This document shows, one piece after another, positions 27,166 to 33,550 of a stretch of 64,000 bases of DNA (position 1 is the stretch's first letter; every line of letters begins with the position of its first letter). The DNA is from Perognathus longimembris pacificus (taxonomy: Eukaryota > Chordata > Mammalia > Rodentia > Heteromyidae). Below the pieces are notes generated by a model that searched no databases, was not told the origin of the DNA, and was given only the letters and a program-made list of their open reading frames with translations. A program made the translations under genes and the position numbers. The stretch covers positions 11,136,852 through 11,200,851 of the forward strand of contig NC_063173.1 in the NCBI RefSeq assembly GCF_023159225.1, read 5' to 3'.

Positions 27166-29679
27166 CCTCAATTCTGCATTAGCAGATCCTTTTTATTTGT
27201 TTGCCAGTCCTAGGCCTTGACCTCTGGGCCTGAGCACTATCCCTAAGCTCCTTTTGCTCAAGGCTAGCACTCTACCACTTGAGCCACAGCGCCACTTCCG
27301 GATTTTTTCTATATATGTGGTACTGAGGAATCAAACCCAGGGCTTCATGTATATGAGGTGAGCACTTTACCACTAGGCCATATTCCCAGCCCTGCATCAC
27401 TATCTTAATGTCTCCATAAACTGTCTTTGGCTACCCAACAGAAACCAGCCTGCAGGCTCTCTGGAGTGGAATGGGAGTAATGTCAATAGAGCACAGTCTA
27501 GTTAAGCCTGTTTGTAGACCATGAGCACTTTGTAAGCAAAAAGTAACAAGCTGTAATTCTAGGGTTAGTATACCTTCTTTGAAAAGAGACCATAAAGATT
27601 GGACATTACCTTGGGGGTGACAACTCACCCAGGCCTCCCCTTCATCTTTCCTGTGAAGAGAGACAAAAGTCCAAATAGGCTCACACAAAGTCAACAGGAT
27701 ACCACTGGTACAAGGACTGGCACGTTGTAGAATCTACACTTTGGTCATAAATGATGTACTTCAACCTCCCCTAGGCATAGATTATTCTAAGATAGTCATA
27801 TGTTATTTGTTGAATTATCTGTGGATTAAGTATTAGTAGATACCTATTAGTGGATACTAGGGCCAATAAGGAGTTCATTTTGAAATAAACATTATATCAA
27901 GATATATATTGGGATTAGTGTAAAGCAGATGCTGAGCTAGGTAGGCACTTGGTCTATAGCATAATTAATCCTCATACCAACTAAATACATTTATTCTAAT
28001 GCTAAATATAAAAAAACCTAAAGTTCAGAGAGAAGTCACTTGCCCAAAGTCATGTAGATATGAAATTGGAGCATTTGGGACTGATACTCAATAAGGTATG
28101 TGTTCTAACACACCTTTGTACATTTTAGAATGCACCTCCTCAATCTTCTAAGTCTTGATATCATTATGCTGAGTTTTAGGGCATGATGGAAGGGCCTAAG
28201 CTAGCTAGTCATAGTGGCAGCAAATATCAATAATTCCAGTTACTTAGAAGGCAGAGGCAACAGAAGCACAAGTTTGAGGCCAAAGAAAAGTTACCAGCTC
28301 CTTTAAAAAAAAATTAATGGAGAGGGTGAGTGCGTGCCTGAAGGTGATAGAACCTACAGGAGGCTAGCTTTCATTTATTTTCACCATGATTCAATTTGAA
28401 AAAACTTTTATTAGTAATAATAGTCACTTATGGCACTGCTACATTCATCCTGATGCCTACAGAATTGGCACAGTATATGATCAATAAATATATGTTAAGC
28501 CAGGCACTGGTGGACGCCTGTGACCCCAACTACTTAGGAGGCTGAGATCTGAGGATCACAGTTGCTAGCCCAGACAGTAAAATCTGTGACATTCTTACCT
28601 GCAATTGATCATAGAAAAAGGCAGAAATGGTGCTGTGCTCAAGTGGTAGAGTACTAGCTTTGAACAAAAAAAAAAAAAAGGGAGCCATATATATATATAT
28701 ATACATATGTTAAATCTATCAATGTTTTGCTGTGTTGTCCTAACACATAGTTTTCTTGAAGCCCAGTAACCATCACTTAAAATTAAGAGTATGAGCCAGG
28801 CACAGTGCTTCATGCCTATAATCCTAGCTACTCAGGGGTCGTGGTTTAAAGCTAGCCCAGGCAGGAAAGTCCGGGAGACTCCTATTTCCAATTAACCACC
28901 AGAAAACCGGAAGTGGGGCCATGCTCAAACTGGTAAAGCGCTTGAGTGAAAAGCTCAGAGACAGTACCCAGGCCCTGAGTTCAGGCCCCATGACAGACAC
29001 AAAAAAGAAAACTCCACTGAACACAAGGGGCCTGGACATGGTAGATGCTACCATGTTTTTGTTTGTTTTTTTGTTTTTGTTTGCCAGTCCTGAGGCTTGG
29101 ACTCAGGGCCTGAGTACTGTCCCTGTCTTCTTCTTGAGCCACAGCGCCACTTCCGGCTTTTTCTGTTTATGTGGTGCTGAGGAATCGAACCCAGGGCTTC
29201 ATGCATGCTAGCTAGGAAAGCACTCTACCACGAAGCCACATTCCCAGCCTCCGATGCTACCTTCTTTTGACAGTCCAGTCCAGTATGCGCTGGGGTCTTA
29301 GTAACACAAAGACTCCATCACATATGGAAAGTGGTACTGCAACTCTGAAGACCAACATCTTGTAAATGACAACAAGGACACGAGTCTTTGTGACTCCCAG
29401 TTTACCTTCCTCCAGCTCACTGACTTTAGTACTGACGCAAGATCACAGTGAGCACATATTCCACTAAATTTGAAAAATGATGGTCAAGTGAGTTTAAGAC
29501 TTATTTTTCTCTGCTTTGAACTCTAGCTCCTATTGATAGGGTAACACTACAGTTATCCTGTACCAGGCATGGCCACCTCTGATGCAAACGCTACATCTGC
29601 TACCCGCCGACTCCCTGTGGGCCTGGATTCACCTGAGGACCTGGGCCCAGTCGCTCTGAATCCTCAAGGGCGCCGCCAT
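2058..29679 (-). CDS. PAAF1: PAAF1, proteasomal ATPase-associated factor 1 (12 coding exons, complete)
   Basis: Cytoplasmic/nuclear WD-repeat protein, counterpart of yeast Rpn14. The family binds Rpt ATPases of the 19S regulatory particle and acts as a chaperone and negative regulator of 26S proteasome assembly. I located all exons by similarity to the remembered mammalian protein and by splice signals. Their lengths (47, 41, 104, 90, 99, 151, 195, 92, 116, 83, 83, 78) sum to 1179 bases, 392 codons plus stop, the usual mammalian length, with no frameshift or stop. Residues 1-94 form the N-terminal region. WD-type repeats begin near residue 95 with clear DG-x-KIW, DAQLKIW and DGTARLWD blade ends at about 113-120, 155-161 and 196-204. 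The later blades are more degenerate, as is usual for this family. It is head to head with COA4. The genomic span is about 28 kb, mostly repeat-filled introns. Confidence 0.97.
2465..2502 (+). mobile_element. Tailless 5' half of an ID-type SINE
   Basis: Thirty-eight bases equal to the start of the IDL monomer, ending at GGGCTTGCCT in the anticodon-loop region. There is no second monomer and no A tail. TGGAATATACACAATTG (17 bases) repeats exactly at 2448-2464 and 2503-2519. Confidence 0.9.
2640..2780 (+). repeat. Probable MIR
   Basis: TTCTGGAATTAATCTAACTC, CAATTTCCTCAATCTTTGTG and GAGCCCTGGTTTCC follow the MIR core order. Confidence 0.5.
2822..3047 (-). mobile_element. B1-Geo SINE
   Basis: Near full length, 226 bases upstream of PAAF1 exon 11 in genome order; a T9G10 run precedes it. 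Confidence 0.85.
3273..3355 (-). CDS. PAAF1: PAAF1 coding exon 11
   Basis: Residues 341-367: DGSCFIIQQDLDYV, then IELTGADCDPVYK. The acceptor is CTTTCAG and the donor AAG|GTACAG. Confidence 0.95.
3840..3925 (+). mobile_element. ID-type monomer
   Basis: GCTGGGGCTGTAGCTCAGTA and GGTTCAATCACCAGAACCAC with an A tail; no Geo module, so a plain ID element. Confidence 0.8.
4139..4353 (-). mobile_element. B1-Geo SINE
   Basis: Follows a GT/CA-rich tract at 4103-4136; head ends ACTGGCTCCCAGCT. Confidence 0.8.
4389..4600 (+). mobile_element. IDL-Geo SINE
   Basis: Its A-rich tail has become a TA microsatellite (4577-4600). Confidence 0.85.
4632..4870 (+). mobile_element. B1-Geo SINE
   Basis: Diverged; the Geo tail lacks the usual GAGTTCAAGCC. 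Confidence 0.7.
4886..5100 (+). mobile_element. B1-ID type composite SINE
   Basis: A B1-like head joins directly to an ID monomer (GTTGGGATGTGGCTCAGTGG, GGGTTCAATACTCAGTACC) rather than Geo. The arrangement is like squirrel-lineage B1-ID dimers; it looks old. Confidence 0.6.
5164..5246 (-). CDS. PAAF1: PAAF1 coding exon 10
   Basis: Residues 313-339: APVQIIHRSGAPVLSLLS, then FRDGFIATQ. The acceptor is TTTTGCTAG and the donor CAAG|GTGAGT. The glycine 340 codon is split with exon 11. Confidence 0.95.
5768..6003 (+). mobile_element. B1-Geo SINE
   Basis: Near full length; followed by a short tandem duplication of AGGACACAGGCCAG at about 6009-6037. Confidence 0.85.
6186..6480 (+). mobile_element. 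Old B1/ID copies
   Basis: A B1-like head near 6186, an ID-like piece to about 6385, then an ID monomer at 6400-6470 (AGTGGTAGAGTGCTTGCCCAG, GGGTTCAATTCTCAGTAC). Confidence 0.55.
6819..6934 (-). CDS. PAAF1: PAAF1 coding exon 9
   Basis: Residues 274-311: VFLFVGSDAFNCCTFLSG followed by the blade-like TQDGNIYQLDVRSP. The acceptor is TTTCCAG and the donor AG|GTGAGT. Confidence 0.96.
6979..7190 (+). mobile_element. IDL-Geo SINE
   Basis: Forty-five bases upstream of PAAF1 exon 9 on the minus strand, so antisense in intron 8; tail AAAAAGAAAAAGAAAAAAG. Confidence 0.9.
7841..8085 (+). mobile_element. B1-Geo SINE
   Basis: Near full length, tail CAAAACAAACAAACAAAG. Confidence 0.85.
8286..8377 (-). CDS. 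PAAF1: PAAF1 coding exon 8 (GC donor)
   Basis: Residues 244-273, from DREVGTESKMLLVARED to LGLQSRQP. The acceptor is TCCTGCAG. The 3' boundary fixed by reading frame is CAGCCG|GCAAGT, a GC rather than GT donor that otherwise matches the consensus. No GT nearby keeps the frame with exon 9. Confidence 0.94.
8578..8792 (-). mobile_element. B1-Geo SINE
   Basis: A younger SINE (8793-9013) inserted in its flank and duplicated its GGCACCTGACTTT. Confidence 0.85.
8803..9013 (-). mobile_element. Young IDL-Geo SINE
   Basis: Carries the CCCGCTCAAGG (GAGCGGGAAG) and GTATCCGAGGC variants. GGCACCTGACTTTT flanks it on both sides. Confidence 0.92.
9193..9387 (-). CDS. PAAF1: PAAF1 coding exon 7 (WD repeat)
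   Basis: The largest exon, residues 179-242. It holds SRDGTARLWDCGRSACLG (WD blade end) and then GVAVGAADNSINLGSPEQMP, a segment characteristic of PAAF1. The acceptor is TCTTGACAG and the donor A|GTAAGT. Confidence 0.97.
9646..9680 (-). mobile_element. Tailless 5' half of an ID-type SINE
   Basis: Thirty-five bases, minus strand GGTTGGGAATATGGCC to GTGCTTGC, cut at nearly the same point as the copy at 2465. AAGACTAGCTGAG (13 bases) flanks it at 9633-9645 and 9681-9693. Confidence 0.88.
10056..10165 (-). mobile_element. Old B1-like fragment
   Basis: ACCTCCTAAGTAGCTAGAAG then GCTTGAGCCACTAGCACTTG; another old one may lie at 10284-10400. Confidence 0.55.
10429..10636 (+). mobile_element. IDL-Geo SINE
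   Basis: TSD AAAAGTGC-type repeats border it (10421 and 10635); a B1-Geo copy follows directly. Confidence 0.9.
10640..10860 (+). mobile_element. B1-Geo SINE
   Basis: Its end runs into TCTC/CA simple repeats (10856-10922). Confidence 0.85.
10890..10922. repeat. (CA)n microsatellite
   Basis: CA array after a CTCT-rich stretch. Confidence 0.9.
10940..11158 (-). mobile_element. Young IDL-Geo SINE
   Basis: Almost identical to 8803-9013, including CCCGCTCAAGG and CGTGTATCCGAGGC; CTGGTCTG duplicated at 10934 and 11159. Confidence 0.92.
11206..11420 (+). mobile_element. IDL-Geo SINE
   Basis: Older copy (GCTGCGAATATGGCC head). Confidence 0.85.
11440..11657 (+). mobile_element. IDL-Geo SINE
   Basis: AAAAGATGTTACT duplicated at 11427 and 11653; long pure A tail, so fairly young. 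Confidence 0.92.
11700..13140. other. Intron 6 unique sequence, AT-rich
   Basis: I see no gene, RNA or clear repeat apart from a possible old B1-like piece near 12900-13000 and TA/CA-rich tracts (12240-12350, 12836-12900). Confidence 0.5.
13147..13180. repeat. (TA)n microsatellite
   Basis: Perfect TA array beside the minus-strand SINE that follows. Confidence 0.95.
13203..13432 (-). mobile_element. B1-Geo SINE
   Basis: Near full length, from GGAGCTTGAATTAAGGGC to CACCAGTGCCAGGC. Confidence 0.85.
13535..13680 (-). repeat. MIR
   Basis: AAATGAGAAAATTAAAGCTC, AGAATTTTCCAAGGTTGTAC and TTATGTTGCCTCTC follow antisense MIR. Confidence 0.6.
14702..14912 (+). mobile_element. Young IDL-Geo SINE
   Basis: GAGCGGGAAG and CGGATACACGAGG variants; AAATGTTGTTTCT duplicated at about 14689 and 14909. 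Confidence 0.92.
15390..15600 (+). mobile_element. IDL-Geo SINE
   Basis: AATAATCAGGATTAG duplicated at 15373 and 15600. Confidence 0.92.
15721..15757. repeat. (CA)n microsatellite
   Basis: Perfect CA array. Confidence 0.95.
16154..16346 (+). mobile_element. IDL-Geo SINE, first of a same-site pair
   Basis: Bounded by AGAAAATATGG at about 16143 and 16342. Confidence 0.85.
16353..16575 (+). mobile_element. IDL-Geo SINE, second of a same-site pair
   Basis: Bounded by AGAAAATATGG at about 16342 and 16576; both SINEs used the same target. Confidence 0.85.
16850..17000 (-). CDS. PAAF1: PAAF1 coding exon 6 (WD repeat)
   Basis: Residues 128-177. It starts RVLEGHVFDVNCCRFFPSG, carries the blade end DAQLKIW and ends with VTFKGHKG, the GH of the next repeat. 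The acceptor is TTTTTCCAG and the donor G|GTATGA. Confidence 0.96.
17624..17722 (-). CDS. PAAF1: PAAF1 coding exon 5 (WD repeat)
   Basis: Residues 95-127: ITCLDIS, then a glycine-rich turn, then SDGSMKIWQASNGELR, a typical WD blade. The acceptor is TTGTACAG and the donor AGA|GTAAAG. Both ends are phase 0. Confidence 0.95.
18140..18350 (+). mobile_element. B1-Geo SINE
   Basis: 5'-truncated head, then a C-rich tail CCCCCCCCCACACAC. Confidence 0.75.
18385..18590 (+). mobile_element. IDL-Geo SINE
   Basis: Head AGGGCAGGGAATGTGGCC, TTCAAGCCCCAGAACAGGC end. Confidence 0.85.
18935..19090 (+). mobile_element. L1 3' UTR fragment (Lx-like)
   Basis: A purine-rich tract then ATCAAAGTACATTATTGTA and a TCATAATG block, like rodent L1 3' ends. 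Confidence 0.55.
19204..19405 (+). mobile_element. IDL-Geo SINE
   Basis: AAAACCTATTGGAG duplicated at about 19189 and 19414. Confidence 0.9.
19439..19525. repeat. TG/TA-rich compound microsatellite
   Basis: Starts directly after GGGCTGGGAATGTG, the first 14 bases of an ID head. Confidence 0.9.
20266..20411 (+). mobile_element. L1 3' UTR end inserted at PAAF1 exon 4 donor
   Basis: A polypurine G-rich stretch, then CTCTGTACATCATTTTG, AATAAATAAG and an A-rich tail: the lineage L1 3' end also seen near 22313, 51205 and 61871. AAATACTTACACTCT at 20251-20265 and 20412-20426 is a perfect 15-base target-site duplication, and the right copy spans the exon 4/intron 4 boundary of PAAF1. Confidence 0.85.
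20422..20511 (-). CDS. PAAF1: PAAF1 coding exon 4
   Basis: Residues 65-94, including the FLAPYTTFSRIHTKS block just before the first WD repeat. The acceptor is TCTGTCTAG and the donor AGT|GTAAGT. The donor lies inside a 15-base target-site duplication made by an L1 insertion directly downstream, so an identical donor sequence recurs 161 bases further into the intron. Confidence 0.95.
20706..20903 (-). mobile_element. IDL-Geo SINE
   Basis: CGAAGTCGATTTTCT duplicated at 20676 and 20902; about 195 bases upstream of PAAF1 exon 4. Confidence 0.92.
21405..21595 (+). mobile_element. B1-Geo SINE
   Basis: Tail passes into the CA array at 21598-21660. Confidence 0.75.
21598..21660. repeat. (CA)n microsatellite
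   Basis: Imperfect at the left (CAACA interruptions), perfect at the right. Confidence 0.95.
21760..21978 (+). mobile_element. IDL-Geo SINE
   Basis: CAGAATGCCAG duplicated at about 21748 and 21990; tail (CAAA)n. Confidence 0.92.
22118..22250 (+). mobile_element. B1-like SINE part
   Basis: B1 head and joint; the Geo tail is missing because L1-type sequence follows. Confidence 0.65.
22310..22460 (+). mobile_element. L1 3' end fragment
   Basis: GTGGGTGGGGATGGGAGG, a purine-rich tract, TGACTTATGTAAC and TCTGTATATCACCTTTAT in the same order as the 51205 copy. Confidence 0.65.
23281..23497 (-). mobile_element. B1-Geo SINE
   Basis: Preceded by a G10 run and a GT/CA stretch. Confidence 0.85.
23530..23726 (-). 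mobile_element. IDL-Geo SINE
   Basis: Full minus-strand copy; AAACTAATTTTTTT-like flanks (23500, 23727) suggest the duplication. Confidence 0.88.
24004..24192 (+). mobile_element. B1-Geo SINE, truncated in Geo
   Basis: Ends after TAGAGTGCTAGCCTTGAATAC; an IDL-Geo copy follows at once. Confidence 0.8.
24199..24412 (+). mobile_element. IDL-Geo SINE
   Basis: Tail CAAAACAAAACAAACAAAA. Confidence 0.88.
24515..24745 (+). mobile_element. B1-Geo SINE
   Basis: Tail grown into the GA array at 24744-24797. Confidence 0.85.
24744..24797. repeat. (GA)n microsatellite
   Basis: Long homopurine array in the PAAF1 intron 3 region. Confidence 0.95.
24910..25035 (-). mobile_element. IDL-Geo SINE, 5'-truncated
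   Basis: Geo module and the joint only; the IDL head is missing. Confidence 0.8.
25164..25385 (+). mobile_element. IDL-Geo SINE
   Basis: First of two close copies; tail of A with C interruptions. Confidence 0.9.
25393..25593 (+). mobile_element. IDL-Geo SINE
   Basis: Second copy; lies about 180 bases from PAAF1 exon 3. Confidence 0.9.
25775..25878 (-). CDS. PAAF1: PAAF1 coding exon 3
   Basis: Residues 31-64, from KPSLYGSLTCQG to FIVNEINK. The acceptor is TTGTATAG and the donor AAG|GTAGGT. It ends in phase 0. Confidence 0.95.
26666..27105 (+). mobile_element. B1-Geo SINE split by a nested IDL-Geo
   Basis: B1 head at 26666-26730, remainder at 26937-27105. AGGATCA flanks the nested element. 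Confidence 0.85.
26740..26935 (-). mobile_element. Nested IDL-Geo SINE
   Basis: Full minus-strand copy inside a B1-Geo, so younger than its host. Confidence 0.88.
27106..27160. repeat. (CA)n microsatellite
   Basis: CA array at the 3' end of the B1-Geo copy. Confidence 0.95.
27203..27393 (-). mobile_element. IDL-Geo SINE
   Basis: About 215 bases from PAAF1 exon 2. Confidence 0.88.
27610..27650 (-). CDS. PAAF1: PAAF1 coding exon 2
   Basis: A 41-base exon encoding KDEGEAWVSCHPQ, bounded by a TTCACAG acceptor and a CAAG|GTAATG donor. Phases 2 in and 1 out join the neighbouring exons. Confidence 0.93.
28000..28115 (-). repeat. MIR
   Basis: GTTCAGAGAGAAGTCACTTG then CCCAAAGTCATGTAGATATG, antisense MIR. 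Confidence 0.6.
28499..28680 (+). mobile_element. B1-Geo SINE
   Basis: Geo part ends early in an A run, then a TA array (28686-28706). Confidence 0.8.
28795..29010 (+). mobile_element. B1-Geo SINE
   Basis: Middle of the B1 head deleted. Confidence 0.8.
29082..29252 (-). mobile_element. IDL-Geo SINE with small deletion
   Basis: GATGCTACC-type repeats flank it (29042 and 29252). Nearest SINE to the CpG island on the PAAF1 side. Confidence 0.85.
29633..29679 (-). CDS. PAAF1: PAAF1 coding exon 1
   Basis: Residues 1-15 plus two bases of codon 16. The protein starts MAAPLRIQSDWAQVL. The ATG lies inside an AAGATGGCGGC context that is also a YY1-type motif. The donor is CTCAG|GTGAAT. Confidence 0.95.
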
Positions 29680-29749
29680 CTTGACCCCGCCTCCACCAGC
29701 CCGCCTCTTTCCGCCCTCTTCCGGAAGTGGCTCTCTGGAAAAGACGCGA

Positions 29750-29947
29750 GAGGACCGAAGGCGGGATCTATACCCACAGGCCACCAATGAAAATGCGCGG
29801 TGGGTTCCGGGCCCTTCCTCTCGCAAGCTCCCCAGACAGGCTGGTTCCCGGGGGCAGGGGAGGAATATAGCTCCCTGAACCGCTGGCCAAACCCGCGCCG
29901 CTAGTCCAGAGCGCGCGTCCGAGGCCTTTTCTATCGCTACCGGCTAG
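29750..29947 (+). other. COA4: Probable non-coding exon 1 of COA4
   Basis: A GCTAG|GTGAGC donor at 29947/29948 in the CpG island suits an untranslated first exon spliced to the coding exon at about 31392. The left limit (transcription start) is a guess inside the island. Confidence 0.5.
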
Positions 29948-30427
29948 GTGAGCATCACGTACGGCGTCCCTGCGCGGGGAGGGCGCCGCGGGGACGACGC
30001 GAGGGCGCCGGCGGCCCCTCGCGCGCATGCGTCCTCTCTCTTAAGCTGGGACGGGAGCTTCGAGCACCTTAGCACGCCGTGGGTTTTTACTCTTCCCATC
30101 CTTCTCGGGCTGTTCAGCTTGCCAACCGTCCAGCCCGTCTTTGTCTCTGAGCTGGGATCGATTCTTCTGTACTGCGGGGAGACTGCAGCAGTGTTTACCG
30201 GGTCTTGATAACTAAATAAATAGATTTGAAAAAATAAAGAGATGACTAAATGACCCCCAAAGGCATCCAATGAGGCAAAAACAAAGCTATAGGTAACCAA
30301 TCAATTCATGCCTATTTCAAAGACAACTCCCCAAATAATTCTGCCTGCAAAGCAAATGAGTTTTGTGTAGAGGTAAAAAGTGATATTCCTCTTGTGACCT
30401 CCCCATTGTTTTTTGTTTTGTTTTGTT

Positions 30428-30622
30428 TTTGCCAGTCCTGGCACTTGGACTCAGGGCCTGAGCACTGTCCCTGGCTTCTTTTTGCTCAAGGCCAGCACTC
30501 TACCACTTGAGCCACAGCGCCACTTCTGGCCGTTTTCTATATATGTGGTGCTGAGGAATTGAACCCAGGGCTTCATGTATACAAAGCAAGCACTCTACCA
30601 CAAGGCCATATCACCAGCCCTC
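30428..30622 (-). mobile_element. IDL-Geo SINE in COA4 intron 1
   Basis: CTCCCCATTGTT duplicated at about 30399 and 30619. Confidence 0.92.
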
Positions 30623-30754
30623 CCCATTGTTAAAAAGCCTTAAACTCCTTAATATGACCTGCAAAGCCCTGCTATTGTCACTTAGTCTTTTTGCCAACTT
30701 TCATTTCTTGTTCTGACATTTTCTCCAGTCACTGAAGTGTTTATGTTTTGTTTT

Positions 30755-30840
30755 GCTGGGGGGGTATGGTGTGGTGTTTAACCCAGGGGTCTTAGAGTAT
30801 AGGACTTGGCACTCTACCAGTGAGCTACACCATCAGCCTA
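30755..30840 (-). mobile_element. Old ID monomer
   Basis: TTTAACCCAGGGGTCTTAG, then CACTCTACCAGTGAGCTAC. Confidence 0.6.
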
Positions 30841-30889
30841 ATCACTGAATGTGTGTGTGTGTACGCGTGTGCATGCACACGCGTGTGTG

Positions 30890-31117
30890 CCTGTCCTGGG
30901 GCTTGAGCTCAAGGCCTGGGTGTTGTCCCTGAGCTTATATGCTCAAGAGTAGTGTTCTATCACTTGAGCCACAGCTCCACTTCTGATTTTTTGGTAGTTA
31001 ATTGGAGATAAGAGTCTTATAGACTCTCCTGCCAAAGCTGGCTGGCTTCAAATGGTAATCCTCAGATTTCAGCCGCCTGAGTAGGGAGGATTACAGGTAT
31101 GAGCCACAAAGGCCTGG
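30890..31117 (-). mobile_element. B1-Geo SINE
   Basis: In COA4 intron 1 after a GT/CA stretch. Confidence 0.85.
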
Positions 31118-31401
31118 TTTGTTGAACTTTTTGAGTGCGATGTAAGCACGCTTACATAGTTTCGATTCAGACTATTTTGTAGGCTACTGTGCCATGGCCA
31201 GTGCTGAAACACCAAGGTAAACTCTGTATTTGTCATCAAAACAACAAAACCAGAAAGCTTAGTTTTCCAGGGGAGACAGACATATAAGCAGGCTTTCACA
31301 GTGCAGTCTAGTCAGTGGTATTTATAATACAAGAATCTTAGTATAATCATATCTGTACTTTGATCTTACCTGCTGTATTGGTATTCTGTAGACTACCCAG
31401 G

Positions 31402-31665
31402 ATGTCAACTTCTGTCCCTCAAGGCCACAACTGGGCCCGAAAAGTGAAGGAGGATGCTGATGATGAAGACCCTCTGGATCAGCTGATCTCTCGCTCTGGC
31501 TGCGCCGCCTCTCACTTTGCATTGCAGGAGTGCATGGCGCAGCACCAGGACTGGAGGCAGTGTCAGCCTCAGGTGCAGGCCTTCAGGGACTGCATGAGTG
31601 AGCAGCAGGCAAAGCGGCGGGAGGAATTGCAGAAGAGAAAAGAGCAAGCCAGTGCCCATTGCTGA
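31402..31665 (+). CDS. COA4: COA4, cytochrome c oxidase assembly factor 4 homolog
   Basis: An 87-residue twin CX9C protein (formerly CHCHD8), as long as the human one. It is a mitochondrial intermembrane-space protein of the kind imported by the Mia40 relay and needed for complex IV assembly. It begins MSTSVPQGHNWARKV, has an acidic stretch at 17-23, and has C34-x9-C44 and C54-x9-C64 as the two disulfide helices, then a charged KRREELQKRKEQA C-terminal helix. I chose the second in-frame ATG at 31402: it follows a splice acceptor (CTGTAG at 31386-31391 or CCCAG ending at 31400) and gives the conserved N terminus. The upstream in-frame ATG at 31360 is intronic. The whole CDS sits in one exon. 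Confidence 0.97.
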   Translation: MSTSVPQGHNWARKVKEDADDEDPLDQLISRSGCAASHFALQECMAQHQDWRQCQPQVQAFRDCMSEQQAKRREELQKRKEQASAHC

Positions 31666-31779
31666 CACTCGCAGCCAGCTGCCCTGAGCCTGGCCCTGCG
31701 TAAACCAGCACCCACAAAGACCTTGAGAGGAAGGACTCCTAAGTAGTGGAAGTGTGGGCCCGAATATGTAAAACCTAGG

Positions 31780-31785
31780 AATAAA
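31780..31785 (+). terminator. COA4: COA4 polyadenylation signal
   Basis: AATAAA 115 bases after the COA4 stop, consistent with the short 3' UTR expected for this gene. Confidence 0.7.
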
Positions 31786-31975
31786 CTAAAAGTACCTAAA
31801 CATCAATAAGAAAAAGCACAGAGAAGAGTAACAAATACACTCCGAAAGCTCTATAATATTTGGGCCAAATACTATGGGTTTGGACATGATTACCAAGAGC
31901 TGTTATATTTTAATGATCATGTTTCACGCATCCTCACCCTTCTTGTCCCACCAATATTTGTAAAACAAAATGGGG

Positions 31976-32150
31976 GGGCTGGGAATATGGCCTAGTGGTA
32001 AAGTGCTCACCTTGTATATATGAAGCCCTGGGTTCGATTCCTCAGCACCACATATATGTGGCTCAAGTTGGCAGAGTGCTAGTCTTGAGCAAAAATAAGC
32101 CAGGGACAGTGCTCAGGCCCTGAGGTCAAGCTTCAGGACTGGAAAAAAAA
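31976..32150 (+). mobile_element. IDL-Geo SINE with internal deletion
   Basis: The joint between the monomers is lost (CACATATATGTGGCTCAAG). Confidence 0.85.
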
Positions 32151-32159
32151 AAATGGGAT

Positions 32160-33030
32160 AAGGGCCACATTCCTCATGCACCTGTTGGGTCAGTGTCCCA
32201 AGTACAGATATGATTACGGGGACATTTGTCATTTGCAAAGTAAATTCACAAACTAAAGATAAATTGGTCTCCTGATCAGATCTCTATTTTTTTCATTCAC
32301 AAGCTCAACAACAGAAAGTGTTTCTGGGGCATGTGTTGGAAACTGCCTGCCTGTTACCTAGAGTATAGTTTTTCAGGAGCAGTTGACTTATTGTCTTAAT
32401 AAGGGCAGAAGGGCCTTTTATGTCATAAGCTATCCTGGATATTTCATTCATCTTAAGGGAAAGAAGAAAACAAGAAACTTCCAGCAAATGGGTACCTGTT
32501 ATATGCCAGAGTCTGCTGAATGAACAGCTGCAGTCTGTTCCTGACCCAGCCAACACATAGAGTTAGCTTGACATTTTAAAAGTGTGTTTCACATTAAAAT
32601 AGATATTCAGCTTTTGAAAAGTGGGAAAGCTGTTAATACTATATATAATATAGTTGTTGCATTCCTACTTGACAACTTCCCAGAGTTGAATAATGCCTCT
32701 TCTCAGAGGATTTTGTTCTGCAGTTCCTAACTGTTGCTACCACTGATCTTTCCTCAGAAAACCATCCATTTCATTCTGCACATTCCTATGTAGAAAATGG
32801 GCTGGGAAGTGACGGATCCCTGCAACCAGTGAAGTGCTTTCATCGTCATTCACAATAAATATTTCTTGATCACCTGTACATTAGGTCCAAATCTGAAGTA
32901 TAATGGGCCCTAAAATCTACCTTGAGCACTTTGTGCTGGAATTTTAGAGAAGAGAGAAAGTGGAGAAGGTATGAGTTCAAGGGAGCAGTAAAGCCCTGTT
33001 TCAGATGGAAGGGTATATGACAGGTAAGTA
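32160..33030. other. Intergenic sequence, nothing recognised
   Basis: No gene, RNA or clear repeat seen between the COA4 side SINE and the TC array. Confidence 0.4.
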
Positions 33031-33034
33031 AACC

Positions 33035-33038
33035 TGTA

Positions 33039-33069
<31 letters not shown>

Positions 33070-33070
33070 G
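33035..33070. repeat. (TC)n microsatellite
   Basis: TC array with one TTTC break. Confidence 0.9.
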
Positions 33071-33074
33071 GTGC

Positions 33075-33255
33075 TGGTCCTGGCACTTGAGCCACAGTTC
33101 CACTTCGGGGTCGACGGGGGGGGGGGGGGGGGGTGTTGATGGTTAGTTGGAGAAAAGAGTCTCATGGACTTTACATCCCAGGCTGGCTTTGAACTGTGAC
33201 CCTCAAGAACTTAGCCTCCTGCATAGGATTACAGGTGTGTGCCACCAGCGCCCAG
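33075..33255 (-). mobile_element. B1-Geo SINE interrupted by a G18 run
   Basis: The G run at 33116-33133 sits where the Geo/B1 joint should be. Confidence 0.75.
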
Positions 33256-33550
33256 CTGAAGTCTGTGTCCTGGGGTCTGTGTATGCTTGGTGCTGCTGTG
33301 GGTCACCAGAGGAAGTAAGCAGTGCACTGGAGCTGCCACCAACAGCAAGAATCTCCAAGGAGATTGAGCCTTGGAGAATGAAGCCAGCATTACTTATTTG
33401 TCACAGAAAGGATTATCACCTGGAAGAAATGAAAAATGCCTACAAGGGAAGAAGAGGCACATAGAAAAGTGAATAAGTATGCTCCAAAGCAGAAAAATGT
33501 AATATACTCTTTCCCAGGTAATCAAGTACAGACTTGAAAAACAAAATATT

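Larger units (their letters stand above)
29570..30060. promoter_or_regulatory. CpG-rich bidirectional PAAF1/COA4 promoter
   Basis: A GC- and CpG-dense block between the divergent first exons of PAAF1 (left) and COA4 (right). Recognisable sites: YY1-type GCCGCCATCTTG at 29672-29683 overlapping the PAAF1 start codon; a palindromic ETS/GABP site CTTCCGGAAG at 29718-29727; CCAAT at 29784-29788; and an NRF1-like GCGCATGCG at about 30023-30031. ETS, YY1 and NRF1 sites are typical of housekeeping genes and nuclear-encoded mitochondrial genes, which fits COA4. No TATA box is evident. Exact start sites cannot be seen. Confidence 0.85.

Noticed and set aside
29944..30300. 118-codon minus frame and other frames in the CpG island
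   Set aside because: GC-driven open frames with no recognisable protein; the region is the promoter and COA4 exon 1/intron.
31360..31401. Upstream ATG of the COA4 frame
   Set aside because: It precedes the splice acceptor, so it is intronic; the conserved protein starts at 31402.
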